64,000 bases of DNA, taken from the NCBI GenBank assembly GCA_018266375.1, contig JAFEAO010000002.1, positions 253,582-317,581 on the forward strand. The letters are read 5' to 3'. Position 1 is the stretch's first letter; the number at the start of each line of letters is the position of its first letter. The position numbers were made by a program, and so were the translations under genes. The notes under the pieces were generated by a model. That model was not told the origin of the DNA. It saw only the letters and a program-made list of their open reading frames with translations, and made no database searches. The stretch comes from Bdellovibrionales bacterium (GTDB lineage Bacteria; Bdellovibrionota; UBA1018; CAIMNF01). Below are positions 26,425 through 35,119 of this stretch, piece by piece.

Positions 26425-27717
26425 CTAGAAGATCCATCTCAAACCAGCAGAGTATGAGTCTTGATCTCTCCAATCCCCGAAATAACTATTGTCTTCGCCG
26501 GCGAGCAAACGCATCGCCCCCAGCAAGGACATGTTTTGCGCGATCGACCATTCGATCTCGTTAATCCAATAAAAGCTTTGACGAAGCGACAACAGCGTTG
26601 CTTGCACGAGCGTGCGAAGCTCGACGACCTCCGAGAGCGCTACCGGCAAACGGAGGAACACCATTCCGTCCGAAAACTTCGGTGTGTCGAATGTCTTTTG
26701 GAAGTGGGTGAGTAGGCCGAATGAAGCGCGGTTTGTTGTACGGGTCGAGAGATGCGGATCGAGCTGCAAGGAGTTGAAGTATCCGGTAAACGACACGTAG
26801 TGTTCGGAAAGATCGTCCATGCGTTGCAGGACTTCGAACGCAGGCGAGAATTTTACTTTTTTGAACTGCGTGCGCATCCCGCCCCAGTATTCTCGCGGGA
26901 ACTGGACGTTGATGTCGACCTTCGCGTTGACGTCGGTCGCCGATACGCCGAGCGCCGAGTTCGTCGTCGGAACCGGATCGGGATGCGGAGCTGTATAGAG
27001 GTAGGCATCCATATTGACGTCTTCGTCGTCGTGGTTGATGGCAATCATCGCCTGGTGCTGCAATAATAAATCTTTGAGCTGTCCGATCTCCAAACGGTAA
27101 CGAATCGGAATCGTGACGCCACCCGTGGTAACCGTCTGAGGCGGAAGACGCGCGAAGCGCGCGGGGTTCAGGCCGCCGCGCTCGGTAAATCCCAGCGATG
27201 GGCCGAAGGTCGGAATAAAAATAGGCGAGTACGCGACGATGAGTTTCCAGGATTTCGGATCGAGCTCTTGCATGAGACCCGCGCCGATCCATCCGGAAAC
27301 TCGAGGGTTCAAAGCTTCGAGTTGGTTTTGCGCCCACACCGTGCCAAGCGCGCTCGTTGGCTCGACCGGAACCGAGCGAGTAAAGTTGAGCGGATGATCG
27401 CGGCCGATCCATACAAAACTTTTACCGGTTTCGTCGACTTTAAACGTGTAGCGGAGCGGGTCCGGATCGATACTCCAGGCGCCCTTTGAGCCGGATTCGA
27501 AATATCCGTCGATCCGGGTAAGAAAATTGTCTGTTAAGAAATATGTTTTTGAGGAAAGATAAAACGTCGGCGAATTATCGGTAGCATAGCGGAAGATCTG
27601 GACTTGCAGTTCCTCGGACAGATTGGCTTGTGCGGGTTGCGTTCCGGACACGAAGCTGACGATTGCGATAAGAATTCGCAGAAAAATTTTAAATGGCACC
27701 CTCGACCCCTGTTCCAT
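26425..27717 (-). CDS. outer-membrane beta-barrel-like protein
   Basis: This is a 430-residue protein that heads the three-gene minus-strand run. I used the ATG at 27717 (MEQGSRVPFKIF), which gives a signal peptide ending near QPAQA. The body has long alternating strands (FYLSSKTYFLTDNFLTRIDGYF, YVSFTGYFNSLQLDPHLSTRT) and ends in SAGLRWIF with a terminal Phe. The size fits a barrel of about 16 strands. No transporter family is recognised. The lipoprotein gene begins 11 nt downstream, so the products may work together at the outer membrane. Confidence 0.72.
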   Translation of the reverse strand: MEQGSRVPFKIFLRILIAIVSFVSGTQPAQANLSEELQVQIFRYATDNSPTFYLSSKTYFLTDNFLTRIDGYFESGSKGAWSIDPDPLRYTFKVDETGKSFVWIGRDHPLNFTRSVPVEPTSALGTVWAQNQLEALNPRVSGWIGAGLMQELDPKSWKLIVAYSPIFIPTFGPSLGFTERGGLNPARFARLPPQTVTTGGVTIPIRYRLEIGQLKDLLLQHQAMIAINHDDEDVNMDAYLYTAPHPDPVPTTNSALGVSATDVNAKVDINVQFPREYWGGMRTQFKKVKFSPAFEVLQRMDDLSEHYVSFTGYFNSLQLDPHLSTRTTNRASFGLLTHFQKTFDTPKFSDGMVFLRLPVALSEVVELRTLVQATLLSLRQSFYWINEIEWSIAQNMSLLGAMRLLAGEDNSYFGDWRDQDSYSAGLRWIF

Positions 27718-27764
27718 AGCAAAACGGTCGTATCGAATAAGACGCACATCGTCAAGGAGGTTTT

Positions 27765-28652
27765 ATGCGTTGCATTAAAAAAAATATGAACTTCAAATTA
27801 AGCACAAAATCAGGTGGAATTTTGATGTTTTTGATTTCGGCAGTGGTTCAAGCTTCAAACCCGGCTCAAGCTTCATTCGATCCCGTCCCGGACTTAAAAC
27901 TCGGTCTAAATGGTCGGACATATCCGATCGGCGCGCAGATCACGGTATCGGCAGGCCTCGGCCAAGAGTTGTGGAAGTCGGATGAGAAGCCCGCACCCGG
28001 CAAAGTCGATTGGAAATACGGATATGCGCGTTTGGCGTTGAACGGAGCCACGAGTGCAGTGGTCAACCGCATCGGCGGAGAGTTCCAGCTTTATCCGATT
28101 TCGATCTTGGGTTTTGGCGCCGGCTACGATGTTGGCTCGCGCAACTTTACTCCGAAGTCGGTTGATTGTTCGAACGTCGAATGTAACGGACTGATGACCC
28201 GTAAGTTTTTGCGGATGCAAGCACTCATGGCCTATCAAGGTTTTGTGATGCAAATTCTTGGACGTTACGAAGAGCTTCGTGCGCCCGATGCACAGAAGCC
28301 GTTCTTTGATGAAATGACTCTCATTACAGGTAACTCCGCCGGCGAAAAAGTGCTGACCTGGACTCCGGTGCTTTTGTACGCGCTCAATCCGGACTGGCAG
28401 GTCGGTAGCGCGCTCTTATACAGCCACGCGCTTGATACCGGCGGCGACAGCGCGCTCTACGGGCCGGTCGTCGGTCATCGCGCAGGCAAAGACTGGACGT
28501 TCCTCGTGGGTGCGGGACTAAACCGCTCGTCCGTGGTTCACAGCGGTTTTGCAGGTTTTTTTATGATTCAGTACATGGTCAGGGGCGGAGTGGGTCTTAC
28601 GGATCAAATCGCTTCTGGAGCCCGAGAGCCAGACCCCAAAAATGAAATTTAG
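27765..28652 (+). CDS. outer-membrane beta-barrel-like protein
   Basis: This is a 295-residue protein. A perfect AGGAGG site at 27755-27760 fixes the ATG at 27765 rather than the internal Met at codon 8. A hydrophobic signal follows (GGILMFLISAVVQAS), then barrel-like strands (WKYGYARLALNGATSAVV, LGFGAGYDVGSRNF). Four Cys residues in two close pairs suggest an extracellular disulfide (DCSNVECNG). The C-terminus (DQIASGAREPDPKNEI) lacks the usual final aromatic. The last 56 nt overlap the 3' end of the convergent barrel gene. Confidence 0.72.
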   Translation: MRCIKKNMNFKLSTKSGGILMFLISAVVQASNPAQASFDPVPDLKLGLNGRTYPIGAQITVSAGLGQELWKSDEKPAPGKVDWKYGYARLALNGATSAVVNRIGGEFQLYPISILGFGAGYDVGSRNFTPKSVDCSNVECNGLMTRKFLRMQALMAYQGFVMQILGRYEELRAPDAQKPFFDEMTLITGNSAGEKVLTWTPVLLYALNPDWQVGSALLYSHALDTGGDSALYGPVVGHRAGKDWTFLVGAGLNRSSVVHSGFAGFFMIQYMVRGGVGLTDQIASGAREPDPKNEI

Positions 28653-29208
28653 TTCCCTGACCGCCGAACGAAACGGCGCTGGCAAGACCCATGCGGTAAC
28701 GAACGTCGAGAACCGCGGATAAATTTTCGCCCAAATCTTGAGCGGCTTCAAAACTCGCTTCCAATCCCCAGTGACCGCGGTAACCGCTGGCCGGACCGGA
28801 GATCGGCGTGCCGTTCGCGGTTAGACTGCGATTTCCGACGATCGCGAAGTCAGGACCGACCGCGATCGAAAAAAACGGTTCAAAAAAAGCGTAGCGATAA
28901 AGCATCGGGATGATCCAGTACGAACCTTCGACGGTCATATTGCCGGGAACGTCGCTCGTCGTGATCGACGTCTTGGTGTAGAGAAAACCGGTTTCGAGCC
29001 GGCCGGGGCCGAGCTCATAACGGCCAAAAAAGCCGTAGTTCGTGGCGTTGCTTTTTGTGACGTAGGTCGAGGGCGGAGTGGGAACCTGGTTTAAGTTGTA
29101 ACCGACCATTCCCATCAATTCGATCCCTCCTGCATGGGATGAAGGCGGTTGTGCAAAAAAACCGGCGATTAGGTTCAGGGTTAAAAACGTTCTCGATTTT
29201 ATATGCAT
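28597..29208 (-). CDS. small outer-membrane beta-barrel protein
   Basis: This is a 203-residue protein with a signal peptide (MHIKSRTFLTLNLIAGFFAQ, ending near SSHAG). It contains OmpA/OmpW-like strands (YGFFGRYELGPGRLETGFLY, YWIIPMLYRYAFFEPFFSIAVGPDF) and ends in LQKRFDP. The likely size is an 8-stranded barrel. It converges on the previous gene with a 56-nt overlap of coding ends, so two antisense messages could interact. The start at 29217 is an alternative. Confidence 0.72.
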   Translation of the reverse strand: MHIKSRTFLTLNLIAGFFAQPPSSHAGGIELMGMVGYNLNQVPTPPSTYVTKSNATNYGFFGRYELGPGRLETGFLYTKTSITTSDVPGNMTVEGSYWIIPMLYRYAFFEPFFSIAVGPDFAIVGNRSLTANGTPISGPASGYRGHWGLEASFEAAQDLGENLSAVLDVRYRMGLASAVSFGGQGTKFHFWGLALGLQKRFDP

Positions 29209-29339
29209 TCTTAGCACTTACCTCAATTGTAAAGACTCGTTTGGAAAGGGCAAGCTTGGAAGATTGGCGGTTCGAGTTTTATATTGCAATGCATCAATAA
29301 TGTGTTAACACCTGTCTAACTTTGAGAGAGGTGAGGGAT

Positions 29340-30350
29340 ATGAAACGGGGCCACCACAAAATGCTGACGACACTGAAGTCAGCCGTAGTTCTGATCAGTT
29401 TAGGGTTATCCGGAGTCGCGAATGCGACTCCGCAGCTTGCTCAGTTTTTGACCGATATCGGCGTCTACGGTTACTCGGGGACGGGCATTACCGGTTACGG
29501 TGATATCTCGGATTATCGGGTCGGCGATGTCTGGGGTAAGCACCACGTTTTTGAAAGCGACCTCCCGGCGAAATCGCGAGTGTATCAACGGATGGCGATG
29601 GCCACGGGATACATCCAAGTCGGCGGAACCGGATTTTATCTCGGACAATACAATGGTGCTAACGTCGTCGCGACCAACCATCACGTGTGTCCGACCGCCA
29701 GGGATTGTGTCGGTCAAAAGATCGAGTTCCGTTTGCTCCATCGCGTGTACAAAATCACTAAAGTTTATCAGTCGCTCGCGAACGTCGACCTAGCGCTGCT
29801 TGAAATCGACGTCCCGTCCGCGGACGCACCGGCACTGAAGAATATCGGCAAAATGTTTTCCGTCCGCAAAAATACGTATCGCGGCGAGCCTTTGCTCACG
29901 ATCGGATTCGGTGTCGGCGGTAACCCCCAAAACTACATGATGGGTACCGACGATTCGGACTGCAAAGTGTTTTCCGGAAACGGGGAGTATCGTCATTTGG
30001 CCGATCCGGATAAGTACAATCCGGTGGGCTATCGTGCTTGGTCGTTTGCCCATGGCTGCGACATCTCGCACGGCGATTCGGGATCGGCGATGGTCGATCG
30101 CAATACCGGCGATATCGTCGGCATCCTGTGGACCGGACAAATTCCGAAACACAAAAAATATCAAAAATCGGCCAATCTGGATCTGCTGATTAAAAATCCA
30201 ACCAGCGATGTTTGGACCGAGCTGAACTACGCCGTGACTGCGACGAAGATCGGCCAGTATCTTTACGAACAAGTTCAAGACAACGGCGCGCTCTCGGGCA
30301 CGGTCAAGAGCATCTATTTGAAAATGCTCGATGCAGGTTCCAGAGAGTAG
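29340..30350 (+). CDS. secreted trypsin-like serine protease
   Basis: This is a 336-residue exported peptidase. The catalytic triad is visible: His in ATNHHVC (about residue 114), Asp in NVDLALLEID (about 150) and Ser in GDSGSAM (about 248). Two or more Cys residues near the triad may form disulfides. A purine-rich GAGAGAGGTGAGGG stretch precedes the ATG at 29340, which I prefer over an ATG six codons upstream. The signal peptide is LKSAVVLISLGLSGVANA. The next gene encodes a papain-like protease only 3 nt downstream, so the two are surely co-transcribed. Its targets may be host, prey or envelope proteins (inference). Confidence 0.9.
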   Translation: MKRGHHKMLTTLKSAVVLISLGLSGVANATPQLAQFLTDIGVYGYSGTGITGYGDISDYRVGDVWGKHHVFESDLPAKSRVYQRMAMATGYIQVGGTGFYLGQYNGANVVATNHHVCPTARDCVGQKIEFRLLHRVYKITKVYQSLANVDLALLEIDVPSADAPALKNIGKMFSVRKNTYRGEPLLTIGFGVGGNPQNYMMGTDDSDCKVFSGNGEYRHLADPDKYNPVGYRAWSFAHGCDISHGDSGSAMVDRNTGDIVGILWTGQIPKHKKYQKSANLDLLIKNPTSDVWTELNYAVTATKIGQYLYEQVQDNGALSGTVKSIYLKMLDAGSRE

Positions 30351-30353
30351 AGG

Positions 30354-31265
30354 ATGAGCATGAAACACTTGATTACCGTTATGTTCGCGGTCGCGGCTCT
30401 GATTCAAGGGACCGCGGAAGCTAAAGTCCAAGTCAGTCTGATCAAACGGGTCTCCACCGATAAGTTTAGCTTCGGTGTCGGGAGCGGAGTGCGCATCAAT
30501 TTCGGGAGTTCGCGTGCGGCGGTGGACGGAATTTTCTTGGGCCGAGTGGTCGAAGCCGACGGACACAGCGATGAGTATTTGTTTTTGGATACGCAAAAAA
30601 CCCGCGCTTATCTCGTGGACCGCTCCAATACGGTATTCGTCCAAAACCCGGGTAAGCCGCAAACCGTTTTGCGCCCGATGGATCAATACGGCGGAACTTG
30701 CGCCGCATTCGCGTTCACGCATTACTGGCAGCAGTATTTTTTGGGTCTGAATCCTGGCAACGAAACCCTGCAAACGATGATGTCGTCCGAACGCGAACGC
30801 ACCAAGTTCCTGGAAGAAAACGTTAGTCACTATTACTTGGGCCGTCCGATCGAGATCGCTACGATCATGAAGCAGTACGGAAAACGCTTTGGTGCAAGCT
30901 GCAAGACCGTAAAATTTACCGCGGGCTCGGTCGCGGCTGATTTTGTTTACAACTACGCGAAAGCGGGGATTCCGGTTTTGATCGATTTCAACATCGGCCC
31001 GAACATGCTGACCTCGACTTACGAGACCGTGGACTTTGAAAAACCGGGTTCGATCGACTCTCGCTTGTGGATTCCCCGTAAAACCGGCGAACGCAACTCG
31101 GGGGGGCATGCGGTGGTTGCGGCGGCAGGATTTACCGCGCACGGACGACGGAAGCTCATCATGATCGACTCGGATTGGGATCAACCCCGCATTTGGGACA
31201 TCGACAGATATTTGGGCGAGCGCACGGCGATCAAGGAAATGGGTTTTACCGTTTGCGGCAAGTAA
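30354..31265 (+). CDS. secreted papain-like cysteine protease
   Basis: This is a 303-residue protein with a signal peptide (MKHLITVMFAVAALIQGTAEA). An oxyanion-type Gln 111 precedes the catalytic Cys 116 in MDQYGGTCAAFAF. The catalytic His 252 lies in SGGHAVVAAAGF, and an Asp (272 or 274) follows in MIDSDWDQP in the place where papain-fold enzymes use Asn or Asp. This is the C1/C39-like fold, but the exact family is not one I can name. It follows the serine protease by 3 nt, so the two enzymes are produced together. Confidence 0.8.
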   Translation: MSMKHLITVMFAVAALIQGTAEAKVQVSLIKRVSTDKFSFGVGSGVRINFGSSRAAVDGIFLGRVVEADGHSDEYLFLDTQKTRAYLVDRSNTVFVQNPGKPQTVLRPMDQYGGTCAAFAFTHYWQQYFLGLNPGNETLQTMMSSERERTKFLEENVSHYYLGRPIEIATIMKQYGKRFGASCKTVKFTAGSVAADFVYNYAKAGIPVLIDFNIGPNMLTSTYETVDFEKPGSIDSRLWIPRKTGERNSGGHAVVAAAGFTAHGRRKLIMIDSDWDQPRIWDIDRYLGERTAIKEMGFTVCGK

Positions 31266-31369
31266 TCTCCAGAGTCGGCCTTCATGCCCGTGCCTCCTTT
31301 TTTACTTTGCGACACGGAGTTGCTTTACTTCAAACTGGATCAGGATTTGGGAGGGAAGGTCAAACAACT

Positions 31370-33484
31370 TCAGTCAGTTTGGATCAAAATCGCTGCACGA
31401 TACGGCGCGAGCGTGATCTTGCCTTTGTAAGCAGTACCGTTGAGATCGACGTAATTTCCCCGGAGGTTCACGGTGGTAGGAGCGTTTGATGGGTTAGTCT
31501 CGAATAGCAATACGCTTTCAGAAGGGATTGCTGTCAATGAGGCAGTGGATTTTGCATCAAGTTTCGAATAACTTTTCCATCCTGCCAGCGAATAGTTGAA
31601 TTCTTTTTGGCCATAACCATTTGGCGTGACCACGAACTCTTCCGCGTCGTTGCTCACTCGTGCGTAGATGTTACGGTCAAAAGTTCCGATGTTCGGAATA
31701 TCATCGTGTAACGTCACGATTTGCATCATATACTGACTGACGGTTCTACCGATGAATGAGTTCCCCGTAAGAGTCAGGTTTTTCAGGTACGAAGTGGATA
31801 CGTCATTCACCACGAGAAAGCCGCGCTTTTGGTCAAAGACTAAATTTTCAGTGACGCTGACGTCGTGCGAATTATGGAGGTAAATTCCAGCATCGCCCAT
31901 ATGTGCGATCGAATTGCGCGCGACGCTGAAACCGGAAGAAACCGTACCGTCGATATAGATCCCATACGCTTGCCGCGCGCTCGGGCTGTCGGTGCCGTCG
32001 GGAGCGCCGATGCCGTTCATCACTATGTTTTCAGCGATTGAATTCCCCGATGATTCGTTGCCCGTGTAAATACCCCCGCCATCATCCTTCAGGATGCAAA
32101 ATCGATCGACGTAATTGTGTGTCACCGTGGAGTTGGGGCCGACGAAACTGATCCCGATATAGCCTGAATTGACGACAGTATTGAATTGAATCAACGAATT
32201 TGGACCATCGACGAGGATCCCACTGTTGCTTCCGTCGCCGCTCGCGCCCGCGCCTTCGTCCATCCCGAAATTCTGTACGGTATTGTATTGTATGATAGGG
32301 TGGGTGAACTCCGGTGGTAGATTGATGGCGTCGTTGTTGGTGTGATTGAAGAAGGTCCGTTCGATCAAAAGCGAATCGGAGGATGCACCGTAATTCCATC
32401 CGTGAAACCCATTTTGGTTGAAATCAAAGCTCGAGTTCCGAAGGACGAAGTGAAGGCTGCTGCCGACATAGAATGCGTCACCGTTTGAGCCCGTGAATGC
32501 GATCGAATCGATCGTCAAATAATTCCGATAAAGCGCGTAGAATAAGTTTTCAACCGTTGAGACCTGAATATTTGCTGGCTGATTGGAGCTATAGATTCGA
32601 AGTTTTTTCGTGGTCGGGTTGTAATACCACTCGTTTTGGCTATCGAGCGTGCGAGCGTCGTTTTGAATGAAGAACTTGTAGTTGACGAGGGCCGGATAAG
32701 ACGAGGGCGAAACGTAGCTGATCGAAGTGCCCGAATGGGCGCTGATCGGAGCGCGGTCGATGATCCAGCGCTTTTTCCGAATCACGGCTTCGGCGCCAGT
32801 CCAGTTGGTAGAAGCGGAGTTGAGGCCTTTGTTACTCAGAGAGTTGCCCGCTACGGCGTCAATATTGAGGTAACCCGAGTTCGGATATCTCCCCATATGC
32901 GCGGCCACCCCATTGATGAGCACGACGTTCGCTGAAGTTAGGCTGGAAACCGAAGTCGATGACTCCCAGATGTTTCCACCCAAATTCGTCCAGCCACTGA
33001 CCGAGGAAAATCCGGTAACGACCGGGTTAGCTCCGGTGCCATAGGCCCCGATGACGATCGGGCTCGTAGCGCTGCCCGATGCGCCTGCTTGAATCGTCCC
33101 GTAAAAAACGTCCCCCCTGCGGAGCAGAACCGCGTCGCCGGGACGAAGGCTGCTGAAAAACGAATTGAGTTTCGACAGCGACTTCCACGGAGTTGAAGGA
33201 TTCTGAGCTTCAAGGACGGTTCTGTCGTCCTTCCCAAGCGTGTTGGAAAAATAGTAAGTTGTCCCCGAATGAACAGGGGTCGGGTTCGGGGAGGGTGAAG
33301 GCGTCGGAGTTGATGTTTCTACGGGCGCAGCCGAGGGCAATGCATTCGATACGGGCAGTGGGAAGCTCTTCTCGGTCAACTCCGTTTTCCCGATTTGTAA
33401 GTTGCAGCCTTGTAGCGATGTCGACACCAACAGACTGGTTGCAACAGCTGCGTAGGACAATTTCGCCGAAAAAAAACTACCCAT
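31370..33484 (-). CDS. right-handed beta-helix lipoprotein
   Basis: This is a 704-residue lipoprotein (lipobox SLQGCN). A Pro/Thr/Ser-rich linker (TPTPSPSPNPTP) leads to a region starting GTTYYFSNTLGKDDRTVLEAQNP. The middle shows repeated short strands with Asn ladders typical of parallel beta-helices (NSLIQFNTVVNSGYIGISF, DVSVTENLVFDQKRGFLVV). Such folds are common in polysaccharide lyases, tail-spike-like proteins and adhesins. No catalytic signature is evident. It converges with the papain-like protease gene. Two more proteins of this design occur at 46.2 and 59.1 kb. Confidence 0.83.
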   Translation of the reverse strand: MGSFFSAKLSYAAVATSLLVSTSLQGCNLQIGKTELTEKSFPLPVSNALPSAAPVETSTPTPSPSPNPTPVHSGTTYYFSNTLGKDDRTVLEAQNPSTPWKSLSKLNSFFSSLRPGDAVLLRRGDVFYGTIQAGASGSATSPIVIGAYGTGANPVVTGFSSVSGWTNLGGNIWESSTSVSSLTSANVVLINGVAAHMGRYPNSGYLNIDAVAGNSLSNKGLNSASTNWTGAEAVIRKKRWIIDRAPISAHSGTSISYVSPSSYPALVNYKFFIQNDARTLDSQNEWYYNPTTKKLRIYSSNQPANIQVSTVENLFYALYRNYLTIDSIAFTGSNGDAFYVGSSLHFVLRNSSFDFNQNGFHGWNYGASSDSLLIERTFFNHTNNDAINLPPEFTHPIIQYNTVQNFGMDEGAGASGDGSNSGILVDGPNSLIQFNTVVNSGYIGISFVGPNSTVTHNYVDRFCILKDDGGGIYTGNESSGNSIAENIVMNGIGAPDGTDSPSARQAYGIYIDGTVSSGFSVARNSIAHMGDAGIYLHNSHDVSVTENLVFDQKRGFLVVNDVSTSYLKNLTLTGNSFIGRTVSQYMMQIVTLHDDIPNIGTFDRNIYARVSNDAEEFVVTPNGYGQKEFNYSLAGWKSYSKLDAKSTASLTAIPSESVLLFETNPSNAPTTVNLRGNYVDLNGTAYKGKITLAPYRAAILIQTD

Positions 33485-33538
33485 CTTACGATAATAAACT
33501 TGTTCGGGATCAATATAAATGTGTCAAAATTGACAATT

Positions 33539-33854
33539 TCATCCTCCGAGTTGGCTCAAAAAGAATGTTACCGAAACTTTTGGGCCACCTGGGTGCTGCC
33601 TGCATTCGTCTTTAAACTGATAATAAAAGCAGGATCTCGAAACTTCGGCCCACTGACAAAGCTCTTGTAGGCAAAACCGATCGCAATCTACAAATTCTTC
33701 GACGGTTCGCTTTCGCTGTCCCAGACTTGGTACGTTTTTTTTAAAAGTGACTTTAGCACTTCGATCTGCCGATCTCGCGAGCGACAGCCTCTATAGAACC
33801 CACTTCTTTCGTCTCGGCTAAAACCTGAGCTTTGACTTCATTGCTAAACCGCAT
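33539..33854 (-). pseudogene. decayed IS3-family transposase remnant
   Basis: On the minus strand a good AGGAG site precedes a 33-codon frame at 33753-33854, translated as MRFSNEVKAQVLAE...AVAREIGRSKC. This matches the helix-turn-helix start of an IS3-type OrfA. It stops early. Just downstream, in another frame (33539-33715), comes LQELCQWAEVSRSCFYYQFKD, which resembles the start of OrfB. Frames are broken and no inverted ends are visible. I infer a truncated IS3-type copy. Confidence 0.55.
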
Positions 33855-33954
33855 TCTTTTACTCCTGATATTCACACAAGTTCTTTACACTACGCGTCCC
33901 TCTAAGGGAAGTGTCTGCATTATATCAGGGGTTGAAAGGGTAAGGAGATTCGCC

Positions 33955-34137
33955 ATGGACAAGATCGCCGAGAAAATCGTTCCGTTAGCCGCAGCTTTCG
34001 TGATCGGCCTGATGACCCAGCATCCGCTGACATGGCGGATGGAACTGAAGCGGGTTCAATACTCGATGCTGCGCGAACTTTCGCGCACGGACAACTGGGG
34101 AACTCCGTCGCCATGGGCGCATGTGAAGCGACGATAA
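33955..34137 (+). CDS. small 60-residue protein with hydrophobic segment
   Basis: The frame at 33955 begins MDKIAEKIVPLAAAFVIGLMTQHP and ends TPSPWAHVKRR. A TAAGGAGA site lies 8-14 nt upstream and a strong terminator follows 29 nt after the stop, both of which support a real gene. The hydrophobic stretch near residues 8-22 could be one membrane helix, with a basic tail. No family is recognised. Confidence 0.6.
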   Translation: MDKIAEKIVPLAAAFVIGLMTQHPLTWRMELKRVQYSMLRELSRTDNWGTPSPWAHVKRR

Positions 34138-34166
34138 AATCACGCGTTCTAAGGCGAAGAAATACG

Positions 34167-34204
34167 AAGCCCCGGCTAGTCGAAGACTGGCCGGGGCTTT
34201 CGTT
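34167..34204 (+). terminator. intrinsic terminator
   Basis: A 15-base stem (34167-34181 with 34185-34199, one G-U pair) closes a GAA loop and is followed by TTCGTTT. It ends the transcript of the 60-residue protein and may also stop the convergent secreted-protein gene on the other strand. Confidence 0.8.
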
Positions 34205-34250
34205 TATATCTTTTCGGTCTACCGTTCAGCGAACGGGAGCGATCCTAGAG

Positions 34251-34583
34251 TTATTGACAGGAGATAGTCTTATCAGCCCCATCTCCGTAAACTTCGAGAG
34301 TCTTGGATTGATTGTCAGTGTAATAAATAAAACTGACTCCCGACTGATAATTTCTCGCGGTTGCTCCCGTTTCACTAAGAGAAAGGCTCATCTTTCCTCT
34401 AAGTGCATTTGGATACTGAATCCAAATATCGCTTGTAGACATCTTGATGCCAGCGATAGTGCCTTCGCTTTGTCCGGAGTAGACGATTTTGTAATGATTG
34501 CATGTAGCAATTACGGTTTCTTCTTCGGCAAACGCCTGAGAAACAGCCATGCAAGCTAGAACAGCCAATAAATGAATTTTCAT
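34251..34583 (-). CDS. small two-cysteine secreted protein
   Basis: This is a 110-residue protein with a signal peptide (MKIHLLAVLACMAVSQAFA). One Cys lies near the N-terminus of the mature protein (TVIATCNHYKI) and one at the C-terminus (KTISCQ), so a disulfide could join the ends. The strand pattern suggests a small beta domain. The same layout appears in the proteins at 54792-55235 and 62917-63240. No function is known. The ATG at 34583 gives the signal peptide. Confidence 0.68.
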   Translation of the reverse strand: MKIHLLAVLACMAVSQAFAEEETVIATCNHYKIVYSGQSEGTIAGIKMSTSDIWIQYPNALRGKMSLSLSETGATARNYQSGVSFIYYTDNQSKTLEVYGDGADKTISCQ

Positions 34584-35119
34584 AAATAATTCTCCGTTCA
34601 TCAATCCAAAGTCTTCCACCTACCAGCCGGCCGGAATTTCTTCGTTTAGCCGCTCACGAGTTTGGGGACCGCTGGACCCACGAGCGCCATTTTAAGTTGG
34701 GTATTTGTAGCAAATATACCGCATTACGTCAATTATGGCATTTAAGCCCTTTTGCGCGGTTTTACGCGCATTCCGTGCGCGAGTGCACAGGAAAACCGCG
34801 CACGCCTAAGTCATTGTAATCTTTCGAATGAGCCTGTTTTTGCGCCGGATTCCGCGCATTTTTTCGAGAGGCTTCGGGAGCTGTTTACGACGTAAAATCG
34901 TCTCTTTCCCGAATGGTTTTCGTCTTTTGGGCGGGGGAAGCGCTCACTTCCCCCGCGTTTTCCTTCGGGAAAAAATTTTCGTCCGAAAGTTCTTGTCGAT
35001 TTGAAAATGGTTGGTCATCCGACATTGGTTTGGATTCAATCACTTAACCCGCGGGTATAGTTATTTTTAGCGAGACAGGGAAGAGAACCCCTCCCTGTCT
35101 CGACAATTCTGAACATTTA
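34584..35119. other. gene-free region with strong hairpins
   Basis: No convincing gene occurs in about 535 bases. Three inverted repeats stand out: 34754-34763 with 34792-34801 (10 bp, with CGCGCA/TGCGCG nested inside), 34931-34940 with 34947-34956 (10 bp, 6-nt loop) and 35071-35081 with 35092-35102 (11 bp). They lie between the small secreted-protein gene and the 3' end of the integrase. This may be the end of a mobile element, but no attachment site can be shown. Confidence 0.6.
35071..35102 (-). terminator. possible terminator of the integrase gene
   Basis: A perfect 11-bp stem with a 10-nt loop lies 17 nt past the integrase stop. There is no T-run after the stem on the minus strand, so it may instead be an RNA-stability or recombination structure. 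Confidence 0.45.

Noticed and set aside
29790..31184. 464-codon open frame on the minus strand
   Set aside because: It is antisense to the two protease genes, which have signal peptides and catalytic motifs. Its own protein shows no domain pattern.
34620..34660. Possible left attachment site
   Set aside because: CCGGCCGGAAT resembles the 3' part of tRNA-Arg(CCT), but only about 10 of 11 bases match and the similarity stops at once.
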